From assembly GCF_900105205.1 (NCBI RefSeq), contig NZ_FNSQ01000005.1:2976001-3040000 (forward strand): DNA of 64,000 nucleotides. Reading direction: 5' to 3'. The notes beneath the pieces are model-generated. The model was not told where the DNA came from. It ran no database searches and saw only the letters and a list, made by a program, of their open reading frames with translations. Source of the stretch: Microbacterium hydrocarbonoxydans (GTDB taxonomy: Bacteria > Actinomycetota > Actinomycetes > Actinomycetales > Microbacteriaceae). The translations under genes and the position numbers were made by a program. Shown in pieces: positions 17,329 to 27,520 of this stretch; position 1 is the stretch's first letter; the number at the start of each line of letters is the position of its first letter.

Positions 17329-18306
17329 ATGCTCCCCGCACTCGCAGATCTGCTCGGCTCGGCTCGAGTCGTCTCCCTTCCGATGCACACGCGGTTCCGC
17401 GGTGTCGATACCAGGGAGGCCCTGCTCTTCGAAGGGCCGGAGGGCTGGGCGGAGTTCTCTCCGTTCGTCGAGTACGACGACGCCGAGGCCGCGACCTGGC
17501 TCGCGGCGGCCGTCGACTTCGCCTGGAACACGCAGCCCACACCACTTCGAGAGCGGATCGGCGTGAACGCGACGATCCCGGCGATCGACGCCGCGGCCGT
17601 CGCAGGGGTCCTGGCCCGGTTCGCCGGATGCCGGACCGCGAAGGTCAAGGTCGCAGAGCCGGGGCAGACTCTCGCCGACGACGTCGCCCGGGTGCGCGCG
17701 GTGCGCGAGGCGATGGGGCCGGAGGGCCGCATCCGTGTCGACGCCAACGGCCTCTGGAACGTCGACGAGGCCGAGCACGCCGTGCACGCACTGAACGAGT
17801 TCGATCTCGAGTACGTCGAGCAGCCGTGCGCCACGGTGCCGGAGTTGGCCGAGCTGCGCGCCCGCGTGAAGTACATGGGCATTCCGGTCGCGGCGGACGA
17901 GAGCATCCGCAAGTCGTCCGACCCCCTCGCTGTCGCACGCGAGAAGGCCGCCGACCTGCTCGTGATCAAGGCGCAGCCGCTCGGGGGCGTCACCCACGCT
18001 CTGCAGATCGTGACGGCCGCCGGACTCCCCGTGGTCGTCTCGAGCGCGCTCGACACCGCCGTCGGGCTCTCCCAGGGCGCGGCCCTCGCTGCCGCGCTGC
18101 CGCGCCTCGACTACGACTGCGGCCTGGGCACGTCATCCCTGTTCCTCGACGACGTAGCCGAGCTTCGCCCCGAGGACGGATCGATCTCGGCCGCGCGCGT
18201 GATACCGGATGGCGCCGCGCTCACCCGCCTCGCGGCAGCGGACGACCGGCGCGACTGGTGGCTCGAGCGCCTCGAGCGATGCTACGCCGTGCTCGACGCC
18301 CGCTGA
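17329..18306 (+). CDS. menC: o-Succinylbenzoate synthase
   Basis: Dehydrates SHCHC to o-succinylbenzoate, the step before MenE. 325 residues, enolase superfamily. Catalytic pair Lys105/Lys107 (TAKVKV), metal ligands Asp138 (RVDAN), Glu164 (YVEQP) and Asp190 (AADES), and second-side Lys214 (LVIKAQPLGG) are all present, as in actinobacterial MenC. ATG 17329 comes six bases after CAGAAT, a weak -10 box; the longer frame from 17248 lacks support. It is alone on this strand, facing the tetR gene. Confidence 0.95.
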   Translation: MLPALADLLGSARVVSLPMHTRFRGVDTREALLFEGPEGWAEFSPFVEYDDAEAATWLAAAVDFAWNTQPTPLRERIGVNATIPAIDAAAVAGVLARFAGCRTAKVKVAEPGQTLADDVARVRAVREAMGPEGRIRVDANGLWNVDEAEHAVHALNEFDLEYVEQPCATVPELAELRARVKYMGIPVAADESIRKSSDPLAVAREKAADLLVIKAQPLGGVTHALQIVTAAGLPVVVSSALDTAVGLSQGAALAAALPRLDYDCGLGTSSLFLDDVAELRPEDGSISAARVIPDGAALTRLAAADDRRDWWLERLERCYAVLDAR

Positions 18307-18350
18307 CAGAGACCGGTCCGGACCCTGACCTCCCCTCCCCGACACTCACC

Positions 18351-18419
18351 TGCATGCCGAGAAGACGGATGCATGCCGAAACGGGTCGTCTCGGCATGCA
18401 TCCGTCTTCTCGGCCTGCA
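18351..18419. repeat. 29-bp near-perfect inverted repeat between menC and tetR
   Basis: Arms 18351-18379 and 18391-18419 match at 28 of 29 positions around an 11-base centre. Each arm starts and ends with a copy of TGCATGCCGA (one copy altered). Location between two convergent genes suits a bidirectional terminator, but the arms are longer than needed and lack U-tracts, so an intergenic repeat family is also possible. Confidence 0.85.
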
Positions 18420-18462
18420 TCTGTCTTAACAGCAGGCTCAGTTCACCGGATACCGCGCGGGC

Positions 18463-19086
18463 TCACTCGGCGAGCAGCAACTGGACGAGACGCCCGAGCT
18501 CCTCGCCGCTGGTGTGACGGAGCTGCCCTGAGTCCTGACCGGCCATCGCCCCGCGAACGGTCATGCCCTCCCAGATGATCATGAGCATGCGGGCGGCCTC
18601 CTCGGCCGGCACCCTGAGTTCGAGCGAGCTGACCGAGACGATGTCGGTGATGATGATGGCGATGCTCGACACCATCTCGCGCTCCTGCGCGAGGTAGGCG
18701 GCACCGAACTGCTGGTCACGCAGTGCGCGGATGCGGATCTCGCTCATGAGCATCACGCCCAGACGGTCGTCACCTCCGGCATCCATGATCTGCTGCACGA
18801 GCTCGACGGGGTCGCAGCCCTCGGACAGTCCACCGTCCGCGGCGATCTCGTCGACACGCGTGCGCACGGCATTGACGCGCTGCTCGGCGACGCTGCCGGC
18901 CAGCATCAGGAACAGCTCGTCCTTCGACTCGAAGTTGGAGTAGAAGGCTCCTCTGGTGAAGCCGGCGCGATCGCAGACCGCTTCGACCGAGGCGCCGTCG
19001 AGGCCGACCTCGGCGAACACCTGTGCGGCGGCGTCCAGAAGCCGGGCGCGCGTGTTCTCGCGGCTGCGGGTGGCGGGTGTCGTCAT
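18463..19086 (-). CDS. TetR family regulator of the MMPL operon
   Basis: 207 residues. N-terminal helix-turn-helix (RARLLDAAAQVFAEVGLDGASVEAVCDRAGFTRG, split at the turn) followed by AFYSNFESKDELF, then a ligand-binding helical domain. ATG 19086 has AGGAGG at the right distance; the long upstream frame to 19215 runs through the shared promoter and is rejected. It is divergent from the MMPL transporter gene with two palindromes in between, the usual arrangement of a local repressor that responds to an exported molecule. Confidence 0.92.
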   Translation of the reverse strand: MTTPATRSRENTRARLLDAAAQVFAEVGLDGASVEAVCDRAGFTRGAFYSNFESKDELFLMLAGSVAEQRVNAVRTRVDEIAADGGLSEGCDPVELVQQIMDAGGDDRLGVMLMSEIRIRALRDQQFGAAYLAQEREMVSSIAIIITDIVSVSSLELRVPAEEAARMLMIIWEGMTVRGAMAGQDSGQLRHTSGEELGRLVQLLLAE

Positions 19087-19150
19087 CGAATCCTCCTGCC
19101 TCTCATTCTCACACCCCGTACACAGTTTTCCGGGGACGTGCCACCTTACG

Positions 19151-19183
19151 ATACATCTATGTATTGGATACACCTGTGTATCC
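19151..19183. promoter_or_regulatory. Twin palindromic operators between tetR and the MMPL gene
   Basis: ATACA-TCTA-TGTAT (19151-19164) and GGATACA-CCTG-TGTATCC (19166-19183) are both perfect dyads sharing the ATACA/TGTAT half-site, centred 17 bp apart. TACGAT at 19147-19152 is a possible -10 box for the rightward genes and overlaps the first site. They are the expected binding sites of the divergent TetR protein. Confidence 0.8.
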
Positions 19184-19207
19184 AGCCCACGTTCCCTGAG
19201 GAGCCCC

Positions 19208-22009
19208 GTGTCCACACTCCTGTCGTCCCTCGGCCGCTGGTCCTACCGGCACCCGTGGCGCGTCCTCGTCTCCTGGCTCCTCGCCCTCGGCATCGCCGGC
19301 GCGGGTGCGCTCGTGCTCGGAGCGGGTACCGACAACTCGTTCTCGATCCCGGGTACGGAGTCGCAGGCGGGCCTCGAGCAGCTGAACCGATCCTTCCCGG
19401 CGGTGAGCGGCACGAGCGCGCAGATCATCGTCGTCGCGGCAGACGGCGATGCCATCACGGATGACCCCTACCGCGAAGACATCGATGATGCCGTCGAGCA
19501 GCTCGCCGATCTCGACGACTCCGTGCTGTCGGCAACGTCGCCCTTCGACGAGAACGTCAGCGGCATGGTGAATGAGAAGGAGACAGCCGGCATCATCCGC
19601 CTGCAGTTCGACGGTCAGTCGACAGACGTCTCGGATGCGACCAAGGACGACCTCCGCGGCGTCGTCGCCGATCTGGCGGACGAGCTCCCGGCGGGATCGC
19701 AGACCAAGCTCGGCGGCGACCTCTTCGCCACCTCCATCCCCGGCGTGACATTGACCGAGGCCGTCGGCCTCCTGATCGCCCTGCTCGTGCTGATCGCCAC
19801 CTTCCGCTCGTTCGTCGTCGCCGGTCTCCCGCTCCTGACCGCCGTGCTCGGCGTGGGCATCTCGATGGCAGGCATCTTCGCCGCCACCGCGTTCGCCACC
19901 GTCTCCTCGACCACTCCGCTCCTCGCCCTGATGCTCGGGCTCGCGGTCGGCATCGACTACGCCCTCTTCATCATGGCCAGACACCAGGACCAGGTCCGCG
20001 AGGGTATCGACCCCGAGGAGTCCACGGCGCGAGCGGTCGGCACGGCCGGATCCGCGGTCGTGTTCGCCGGGGTGACGGTGCTGATCGCGCTGATCGGACT
20101 CGGCTTCGCCGGCATCCCGTTCCTGACGACCATGGGGATCGCCGCGTCCGCCGCAGTGGCGGTCGCCGTCGCCATCGCCGTGACGCTCACACCGGCCCTC
20201 CTCGGGTTCATGAAGGGGCGCGTGGCCGGCCGTCCGCGGCGAGCGCCGAAGGCGAAGAAGGGCGAGTCGACCCCCGCCGCCCATCGACGTTTCAGCGACC
20301 GATGGGTGACGGGTGTCACGAAGCGTCCGATCCTCGTGTCCCTCGCGGTGGTGCTCGGACTGGGCATCGTCGCCGTGCCCGCGCTCAGCCTGAATCTCGC
20401 GCTGCCCAACGCGGGTGTGCTGCCGCAGGACTCCGAGGCGCGGCAGAGCTACGACCTCGTCGGCGAGGAGTTCGGCCCCGGATTCAACGGCCCGCTGATC
20501 CTCACCGGGACGATCGTCACCTCGACCGATCCGCTCACCCTGATGGAAGATCTCGGCGACGAGGTCGCGAAGATCGACGGCGTCAAGGAGGTCGCCCTCG
20601 CGACCCCGAACGAGACCGCCGACACCGGCATCGTCCAGGTCGTCCCCGAGACGGCGCCGGATGACCCCGCCACCGCCGATCTCGTGCGTGAGCTGCGCTC
20701 GCACCACGACGAATGGCTCGACGAGTTCGGCATCGACCTCAAGGTGACCGGCTTCACCGCGGTCGGCATCGACATCTCCGACCAGCTCGGCAACGCGCTC
20801 CTCCCCTTCGGCCTCTTCGTGATCGGTCTGTCGCTGATCCTGCTGACCATCGTCTTCCGCTCGCTCTGGGTGCCGCTCACAGCCGCGGCGGGATACCTGC
20901 TCTCGATCGTCGCCGCGTTCGGCATCGTGGGCGCGGTGTTCGAATGGGGCTGGTTCGCCGATGCTCTGCACGTGGCGAAGGTCGGCCCGATCATCAGCTT
21001 CATGCCGATCATCCTGATGGGCGTGCTGTTCGGGCTCGCCATGGACTACCAGGTCTTCCTGGTGTCGCGGATGCGCGAGGACTTCGTGCACGACCCTGAG
21101 GCGAGGCATCCGGACCGTGCCGTCCGTCGCGCCGCCGCACTGCGCGCTGTCCGCAGCGGCTTCACGGGATCGGCGAAGGTCGTCACGGCGGCAGGACTCA
21201 TCATGTTCGCGGTGTTCGTGGCCTTCGTCCCCGAGGGCGACTCGTCGCTCAAGCCGATCGCCCTCGGCCTCGCCGCCGGCATCGCGATCGACGCGTTCCT
21301 GGTGCGGATGACGCTGATCCCCGCGCTCATGGCGATCCTCGGCGAGCGCGCCTGGGAGATCCCCGCCTGGCTCGAGCGGATCCTCCCGAGCGTCGACATC
21401 GAGGGCGAGGCCGTCGAGCGCGAGCGCCACCTGGCGGAGTGGCCGGGAGACGATTCCGTCGTCGCGGCGGACGACCTGACCATCACGGATGCCGAGGTCG
21501 AGGGTCTGCACCTGCGAGTCGCACCCGGAGCATCCGCCGTGCTCACCGGCTCGTCGGTCGGCGCGCTCCGCGCACTCGCGCTCACCATCGCGGGTCGCGT
21601 GACGCCGGGAGACGGACGCCTCAGAGTGGCCGGACACCTGCTGCCCGGTCGCGCCGCCTGGGTGCGCGCGCACGTCGGTGCCGTGCTCACCGCTGACACG
21701 TCCGACCTGTCGGCGGACCTGTCCGAAGCGCTGCGAGGCAGGCCTGCGCTCGTCGTGATCGACGGCGTCGACCGCCTGTCGCCGCCCGCGCGCGATCAGC
21801 TCGCCGCGCGTCTGCGCGACGCCCGTCGGAGCACGGCCGTCGTGCTCACGGCGCTCTCCCCCGAAGCCGCTCTCGACGTCCTCGAGGCGGCCGGCCGCAC
21901 CCCTGCCGACCTGATCGACATCGACACGCCCGTGGCGCACGGGCGCACCGCATACCCTGTGCCGCACGACGCAGACGACACCACCGAATCGACCGAGGTG
22001 ACCGCATGA
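19208..22009 (+). CDS. MMPL family transporter with C-terminal degenerate ABC-like domain
   Basis: 933 residues. RND/MMPL exporter core in residues 1-725: twelve membrane helices, with the paired proton-relay motifs GIDYALF (about 247) and AMDYQVF (about 610). Such pumps export lipids or drugs. After the last helix, residues ~745-910 read like an ABC ATPase (DDLTITDAEVEGLHL, then strand-loop-helix) but the Walker A place has TGSSVGALRALA (no Lys) and Walker B is ALVVIDGVD, with no LSGGQ. Start is GTG 19208 with GAGGAG four bases upstream. It overlaps the YhgE-like gene by four bases. Controlled by the divergent TetR. Confidence 0.93.
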   Translation: MSTLLSSLGRWSYRHPWRVLVSWLLALGIAGAGALVLGAGTDNSFSIPGTESQAGLEQLNRSFPAVSGTSAQIIVVAADGDAITDDPYREDIDDAVEQLADLDDSVLSATSPFDENVSGMVNEKETAGIIRLQFDGQSTDVSDATKDDLRGVVADLADELPAGSQTKLGGDLFATSIPGVTLTEAVGLLIALLVLIATFRSFVVAGLPLLTAVLGVGISMAGIFAATAFATVSSTTPLLALMLGLAVGIDYALFIMARHQDQVREGIDPEESTARAVGTAGSAVVFAGVTVLIALIGLGFAGIPFLTTMGIAASAAVAVAVAIAVTLTPALLGFMKGRVAGRPRRAPKAKKGESTPAAHRRFSDRWVTGVTKRPILVSLAVVLGLGIVAVPALSLNLALPNAGVLPQDSEARQSYDLVGEEFGPGFNGPLILTGTIVTSTDPLTLMEDLGDEVAKIDGVKEVALATPNETADTGIVQVVPETAPDDPATADLVRELRSHHDEWLDEFGIDLKVTGFTAVGIDISDQLGNALLPFGLFVIGLSLILLTIVFRSLWVPLTAAAGYLLSIVAAFGIVGAVFEWGWFADALHVAKVGPIISFMPIILMGVLFGLAMDYQVFLVSRMREDFVHDPEARHPDRAVRRAAALRAVRSGFTGSAKVVTAAGLIMFAVFVAFVPEGDSSLKPIALGLAAGIAIDAFLVRMTLIPALMAILGERAWEIPAWLERILPSVDIEGEAVERERHLAEWPGDDSVVAADDLTITDAEVEGLHLRVAPGASAVLTGSSVGALRALALTIAGRVTPGDGRLRVAGHLLPGRAAWVRAHVGAVLTADTSDLSADLSEALRGRPALVVIDGVDRLSPPARDQLAARLRDARRSTAVVLTALSPEAALDVLEAAGRTPADLIDIDTPVAHGRTAYPVPHDADDTTESTEVTA

Positions 22010-23973
22010 CCCTCCCCATCGAGCGCGTCCGTTCGCGCAAGCCCATCACCTGGCTGACCATCCTCGGGATCCTGCTGCTGCCCGCAGCGGTCGGAGGCAT
22101 CCTCGTCTCGGCGTTGCACAATCCGACCGAGCGTCTGGACTCGATGACCGCCGCGATCGTGAACCTCGACGAGCCGGTCGAGATCGACGGTCAGCTGACG
22201 CCGCTCGGACGCCAGCTCGCCTCGGGCCTCGTCGAAGGCTCGGACGACCTCGACTCCAACCTCACCTGGATCATCTCGAACGAGGAGGATGCGGCCGACG
22301 GCCTGGCGGACGGCTCGTACCAGGCGGTCATCACGATCCCCGAGGACTTCTCCTCCGCCGCGACGTCTGCGGGCCAGGCGGTCGCGGACGGCGGAGGCGA
22401 TGCCGAGCAGGCGACCATCAGGGTGACCACCCCGGACGACGGCCTCGTCGCCGACGACCTCATCACGAGCCAGATCGCGAACGTCGCGGCGTCGAGCATG
22501 GGCACGCTCCTGTCGGAGGCGACGACGGAGAACATCCTCGTCGGCTTCACCACGATCGGCGACCAGATCGGCGACGCGGCGGACGGTGCGGTGAAGCTCG
22601 CCACCGGTGCACGGGATGCCGCGACCGGCGCGGCGGCCATCCCGGACGGCGCGACCCAGCTCGCCTCAGGTGCGGGCGACCTCGGTACGGGCGCGTCATC
22701 GCTGGCCTCGGGGCTCGACACCCTGGCGTCGAAGACGCGTGAGGCCGCGAACGGAGCCGCCACCCTCGGCGCCGGTCTCACCGACGGCGCGGCGCAGCTG
22801 GAGGCGACCGGAATCGTCCCGGCCCCGGTCTCCGATGCGGCGAAGGGCAGCGCCGCACTGTCGGGGCAGGTGGCGACCGGCGCCTCCGGCGTCTCGACCC
22901 AGCTCGCAGCGCTCATCGCGAAGTGCGACACGGCGGCGACGCCGGAGTTCTGCGCCGAGCTCGACACCGCAGGCACCGCGGCGAACACGCTGGCCACGAC
23001 GACGACACAGGCATCCCGCGCTGCCGCCGGCACGGTCTTTGCTCTTCAGGAGTTCGACAAGGGTGCATCGGCCGAGCTCGCCTCGCAGTTCCGTGAGGCC
23101 GGCTCCGGAGCGACGACGCTCGCCGACGGCCTGAACCAGCTCGCCACCGACGGACTCGACCAGTCGGCGGCCGGTGCACGCGCACTCGCCACCGGAGCCG
23201 GTCAGCTCTCCGACGGAGCCACCGAGCTCGCGACCGGAGCCACCGAGCTCTCGTCCGGTCTCGACACGCTCGCGACCGGGACCGGTGATCTCGCGGGCGG
23301 TCTGCAGACGGCATCCGACTCACTCCCCTCGTTCAGCGACTCGGAGTCGACCTCGCTCGCCGCGGTGATCGCGGACCCCGTCTCATCCGAAGGAGCGGAT
23401 GCCGGCACCATCTTCGGCCCGACCGCGATCCCGCTGCTCACGGCGGTGGTGCTGTGGTTCGGCGCGCTCGCGTCATTCCTCGTGATGCGCTCGTACACGG
23501 CTCGCGCACTGACCTCGCGGCGGTCGTCGGCAGCACTCGCCCTCCGCGCCTTCGCTCCCGCCGCGGCGATCGGGGCCGCTCAGGGCCTGCTGGTCTCGCT
23601 CATCGTGCAGTTCGTCGCGAGCTACGACGCCGCCGCCTGGTGGTCGTTCGCCGGTATCGCCGTGCTCGCGGGGATCGTCTTCGCCGCCGTGAACCAGGCG
23701 CTGGTCGCGCTGTTCGGGGGTGTCGGCCGCTGGGTGAGCGCGCTCATCGGAGTCCTCGCGGTCGCGACGGGCCTGATCTCGACCGTGCCGGGGTGGCTCG
23801 CCGACCTCGGTGCGGCGCTGCCCACGGCATCCGCGTTCTCGGGCCTGATCGCGGCGAACGGGGGCGCGGCCGCGGCCCTCGTGGTCTGGGGTGTGCTGGC
23901 GCTCGTCGCGACGACCCTGGTCGTGGCTCTGCGACGCACGACGTCGGCGAAGGCGGCGTTCGCCACCTTCTGA
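22006..23973 (+). CDS. YhgE/Pip-type membrane protein
   Basis: 655 residues. One membrane helix at about 17-37, a long extracellular part, then five or six helices from about 470 to the end (ABC-2 permease-like). The middle contains many short repeats of the type LATGAxxLxxGAxxLxxG, the beta-helical or coiled stalk typical of YhgE/Pip proteins. Relatives act with MMPL or ABC proteins in secretion and include phage receptors in Firmicutes. Coupled (ATGA) to the MMPL gene, so the two probably form one export machine. Confidence 0.88.
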   Translation: MTLPIERVRSRKPITWLTILGILLLPAAVGGILVSALHNPTERLDSMTAAIVNLDEPVEIDGQLTPLGRQLASGLVEGSDDLDSNLTWIISNEEDAADGLADGSYQAVITIPEDFSSAATSAGQAVADGGGDAEQATIRVTTPDDGLVADDLITSQIANVAASSMGTLLSEATTENILVGFTTIGDQIGDAADGAVKLATGARDAATGAAAIPDGATQLASGAGDLGTGASSLASGLDTLASKTREAANGAATLGAGLTDGAAQLEATGIVPAPVSDAAKGSAALSGQVATGASGVSTQLAALIAKCDTAATPEFCAELDTAGTAANTLATTTTQASRAAAGTVFALQEFDKGASAELASQFREAGSGATTLADGLNQLATDGLDQSAAGARALATGAGQLSDGATELATGATELSSGLDTLATGTGDLAGGLQTASDSLPSFSDSESTSLAAVIADPVSSEGADAGTIFGPTAIPLLTAVVLWFGALASFLVMRSYTARALTSRRSSAALALRAFAPAAAIGAAQGLLVSLIVQFVASYDAAAWWSFAGIAVLAGIVFAAVNQALVALFGGVGRWVSALIGVLAVATGLISTVPGWLADLGAALPTASAFSGLIAANGGAAAALVVWGVLALVATTLVVALRRTTSAKAAFATF

Positions 23974-23998
23974 CGATCACTCGTTCGCGTTCATCATC

Positions 23999-24100
23999 CA
24001 TGACTCCGGAGATCCGGGGGTCCTCGGGCCCGCTACCGCGTGTCAGGCCAGGGAATACGCGGGTCGCGTCGCATGCGTGCTCGAGATCTCCGGAGTCGTG
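23999..24100. repeat. Spaced 16-bp inverted repeat after the MMPL-YhgE operon
   Basis: Arms 23999-24014 and 24085-24100 (core ACTCCGGAGATC and its exact complement) match at 15 of 16 positions with 70 bases between. The 196-bp gap holds no other gene that I can support. It could fold as a long-loop terminator or mark a small excised or decayed element. Confidence 0.6.
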
Positions 24101-24157
24101 GAGTGGAATCCGTGACGCACGACCGATGCGCGGTACACGGGCAGCGCCCCGCGCACG

Positions 24158-24163
24158 TACGAT
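24158..24163 (+). promoter_or_regulatory. -10 box TACGAT, leaderless start
   Basis: TACGAT, six bases, then ATG at 24170. Confidence 0.55.
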
Positions 24164-24169
24164 CGGGGG

Positions 24170-24766
24170 ATGCGTCGCCCTTTCATGACCTCTCCCGCCC
24201 AGCTCGCTTCGCTGGAGGGGCAGCAGTACCTCGTGCTGCGTCCGCGCACCGCCGTCTCCGACGTCTACCGTGCCGAGCAGCGGTCCGCGCTCGGACGCCT
24301 CGATGCGCCTCACCCGCATACCGAGCACGTCACGCTGCGCGCCTTCCATGAGCCGGAGCGGCGTGACGAGCTGCTCGCGCTGATCCGCGAGTGGGCCGTG
24401 GCACAGCGTCCGGTGGAGGTCGTCGCCGAGGCGGTCGACGTGTTCCCCGCCCCCTGGCAGGTCGTGATCCTGCGCCTCCGGCGCACGGCGACCCTCGTGT
24501 CCGCGTACGCCAACCTCAGTGCGGCGCTCGAGACGACGGACTTCCGCCGCCTCGACGAGCGCCCGACCGAGGAGTGGACGTTCCACCTCTCGGTCCTCTA
24601 CGCGAAGACCCTCGCCCCCGCCGCCTGGACCGAGCTGTCGCACAAGTCGCGGAGATCGCTGAGCTCGCGCCCCTCCGAGATCGTGCACGACGCGGAGTTC
24701 GTCTGGTACGAAGACGGCGTCGAGCACGCGGAGGTCATCCCGCTGGGGATCCGCTCGTTCGGCTGA
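24170..24766 (+). CDS. 2H phosphoesterase superfamily protein (2'-5' RNA ligase-like)
   Basis: 198 residues. Two H-x-[ST] motifs, HVT (53-55) and HLS (139-141), each on a beta strand and about 85 residues apart, define the 2H phosphoesterase fold (LigT, cyclic phosphodiesterases). Aromatic and basic residues near the ends are normal. The family hydrolyses or ligates 2',3'-cyclic phosphate ends or similar substrates; which one applies here is unknown. The gene stands alone and runs toward ccsB. Confidence 0.7.
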   Translation: MRRPFMTSPAQLASLEGQQYLVLRPRTAVSDVYRAEQRSALGRLDAPHPHTEHVTLRAFHEPERRDELLALIREWAVAQRPVEVVAEAVDVFPAPWQVVILRLRRTATLVSAYANLSAALETTDFRRLDERPTEEWTFHLSVLYAKTLAPAAWTELSHKSRRSLSSRPSEIVHDAEFVWYEDGVEHAEVIPLGIRSFG

Positions 24767-24773
24767 CGCCGGC

Positions 24774-25751
24774 TCAGCTCAGGCCGGAGTAGGCGTGCAG
24801 GCCCTTGAAGAACACGTTGACGATCGTGAAGTTGAAGAGCACGGCCGAGAAGCCGACGATCGCCAGCCAGGCTGACGGGTTGCCGCGCCAGCCGCGGGTC
24901 GCGCGCGCGTGGATGTATCCGGCGTAGAGCACCCAGATCACGAAGGTCCAGGTCTCCTTCACGTCGAAGCCCCAGAAGCGGCTCCAGGCGTAATACGCCC
25001 AGATCGAACCCGCGATGAGCGTGAACGTCCAGAGGATGAAGCCGATGATCGTGAACCGGTACGCCATGCTCTCCAGGCGCTCCGAGCCGGGGAAGGTGCG
25101 CAGGAATCCCGGTCCGGTCTTCTCCGCCCCCTCCGAGATCAGACGCTCCCGGCGGGACTGCATGAGCTGGATGACGGACAGTGCGAACGCCAGGGCGAAG
25201 AACGCCGTGCCGAGCGACGCCACGAACACGTGGATGACGAGCCAGACGCTCTTGAGCGGGTCCATCAGCGGCGAGACGTCGACGTAGAAGTTCGTCGCCG
25301 AGAGGCCGAGCAGTACGACGACGAGGCCGGTGATGAAGGTGCCGAGGAAGCGCAGGTCGATGCGCGTGAGGACGACGAGGAACACCGCGACGATCAGCAG
25401 CGTCCCCATCATGGCGAACTCGTAGAGGTTCGCCCACGGCACCCGACCGGCGGCGAGTCCGCGGGTCAGGGTCGCCGCGAAGTGGAACAGGAAGGCGAGG
25501 ACGGTCAGCGAGGTGCCGATGCGCGCCATCACGAAGCGCTGCGGAGCCGCATCGGATCCGGATGCCCCGCCGCTCGACCCGGTGGCCGCCTTCGCCCCTG
25601 CGCCGACCAGCTCGAACTCGCGGACGCTCGCCGCATCGGCCGACAGCTGAGACCGCCGGGCGAGGTCGAAGGCGAAAGCCACGAAGGCCGCCGCGTAGAC
25701 CGCGATCGCCGTCCACAGCAGGATCGGCGAGATCACTTCGAGGTCGAACAT
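24774..25751 (-). CDS. ccsB: Cytochrome c biogenesis protein CcsB (CcsA/CcmC heme-handling family)
   Basis: With ResB it carries heme across the membrane and joins it to apocytochrome c. 325 residues and about eight membrane helices. The heme-contact tryptophan-rich motif reads FWGFDVKETW near residue 250, the actinobacterial form of WGxxWxWD. Conserved His residues lie in FLFHFAAT, WLVIHVFV and GYIHARAT. Last gene of a four-gene leftward operon, four bases after resB. Protein naming differs (CcsA in chloroplasts and some bacteria). Confidence 0.93.
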   Translation of the reverse strand: MFDLEVISPILLWTAIAVYAAAFVAFAFDLARRSQLSADAASVREFELVGAGAKAATGSSGGASGSDAAPQRFVMARIGTSLTVLAFLFHFAATLTRGLAAGRVPWANLYEFAMMGTLLIVAVFLVVLTRIDLRFLGTFITGLVVVLLGLSATNFYVDVSPLMDPLKSVWLVIHVFVASLGTAFFALAFALSVIQLMQSRRERLISEGAEKTGPGFLRTFPGSERLESMAYRFTIIGFILWTFTLIAGSIWAYYAWSRFWGFDVKETWTFVIWVLYAGYIHARATRGWRGNPSAWLAIVGFSAVLFNFTIVNVFFKGLHAYSGLS

Positions 25752-25755
25752 GGTG

Positions 25756-27492
<1,737 letters not shown>

Positions 27493-27520
27493 GTCATCCT
27501 TCCGATGCGTCTTCTTCTGA

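Noticed and set aside
19157..21967. Very long leftward open frame opposite the MMPL gene
   Set aside because: Composition is Arg, Gly, Asp, His-rich with no domain, the usual shadow of a GC-rich gene. The rightward frame has clear MMPL motifs.
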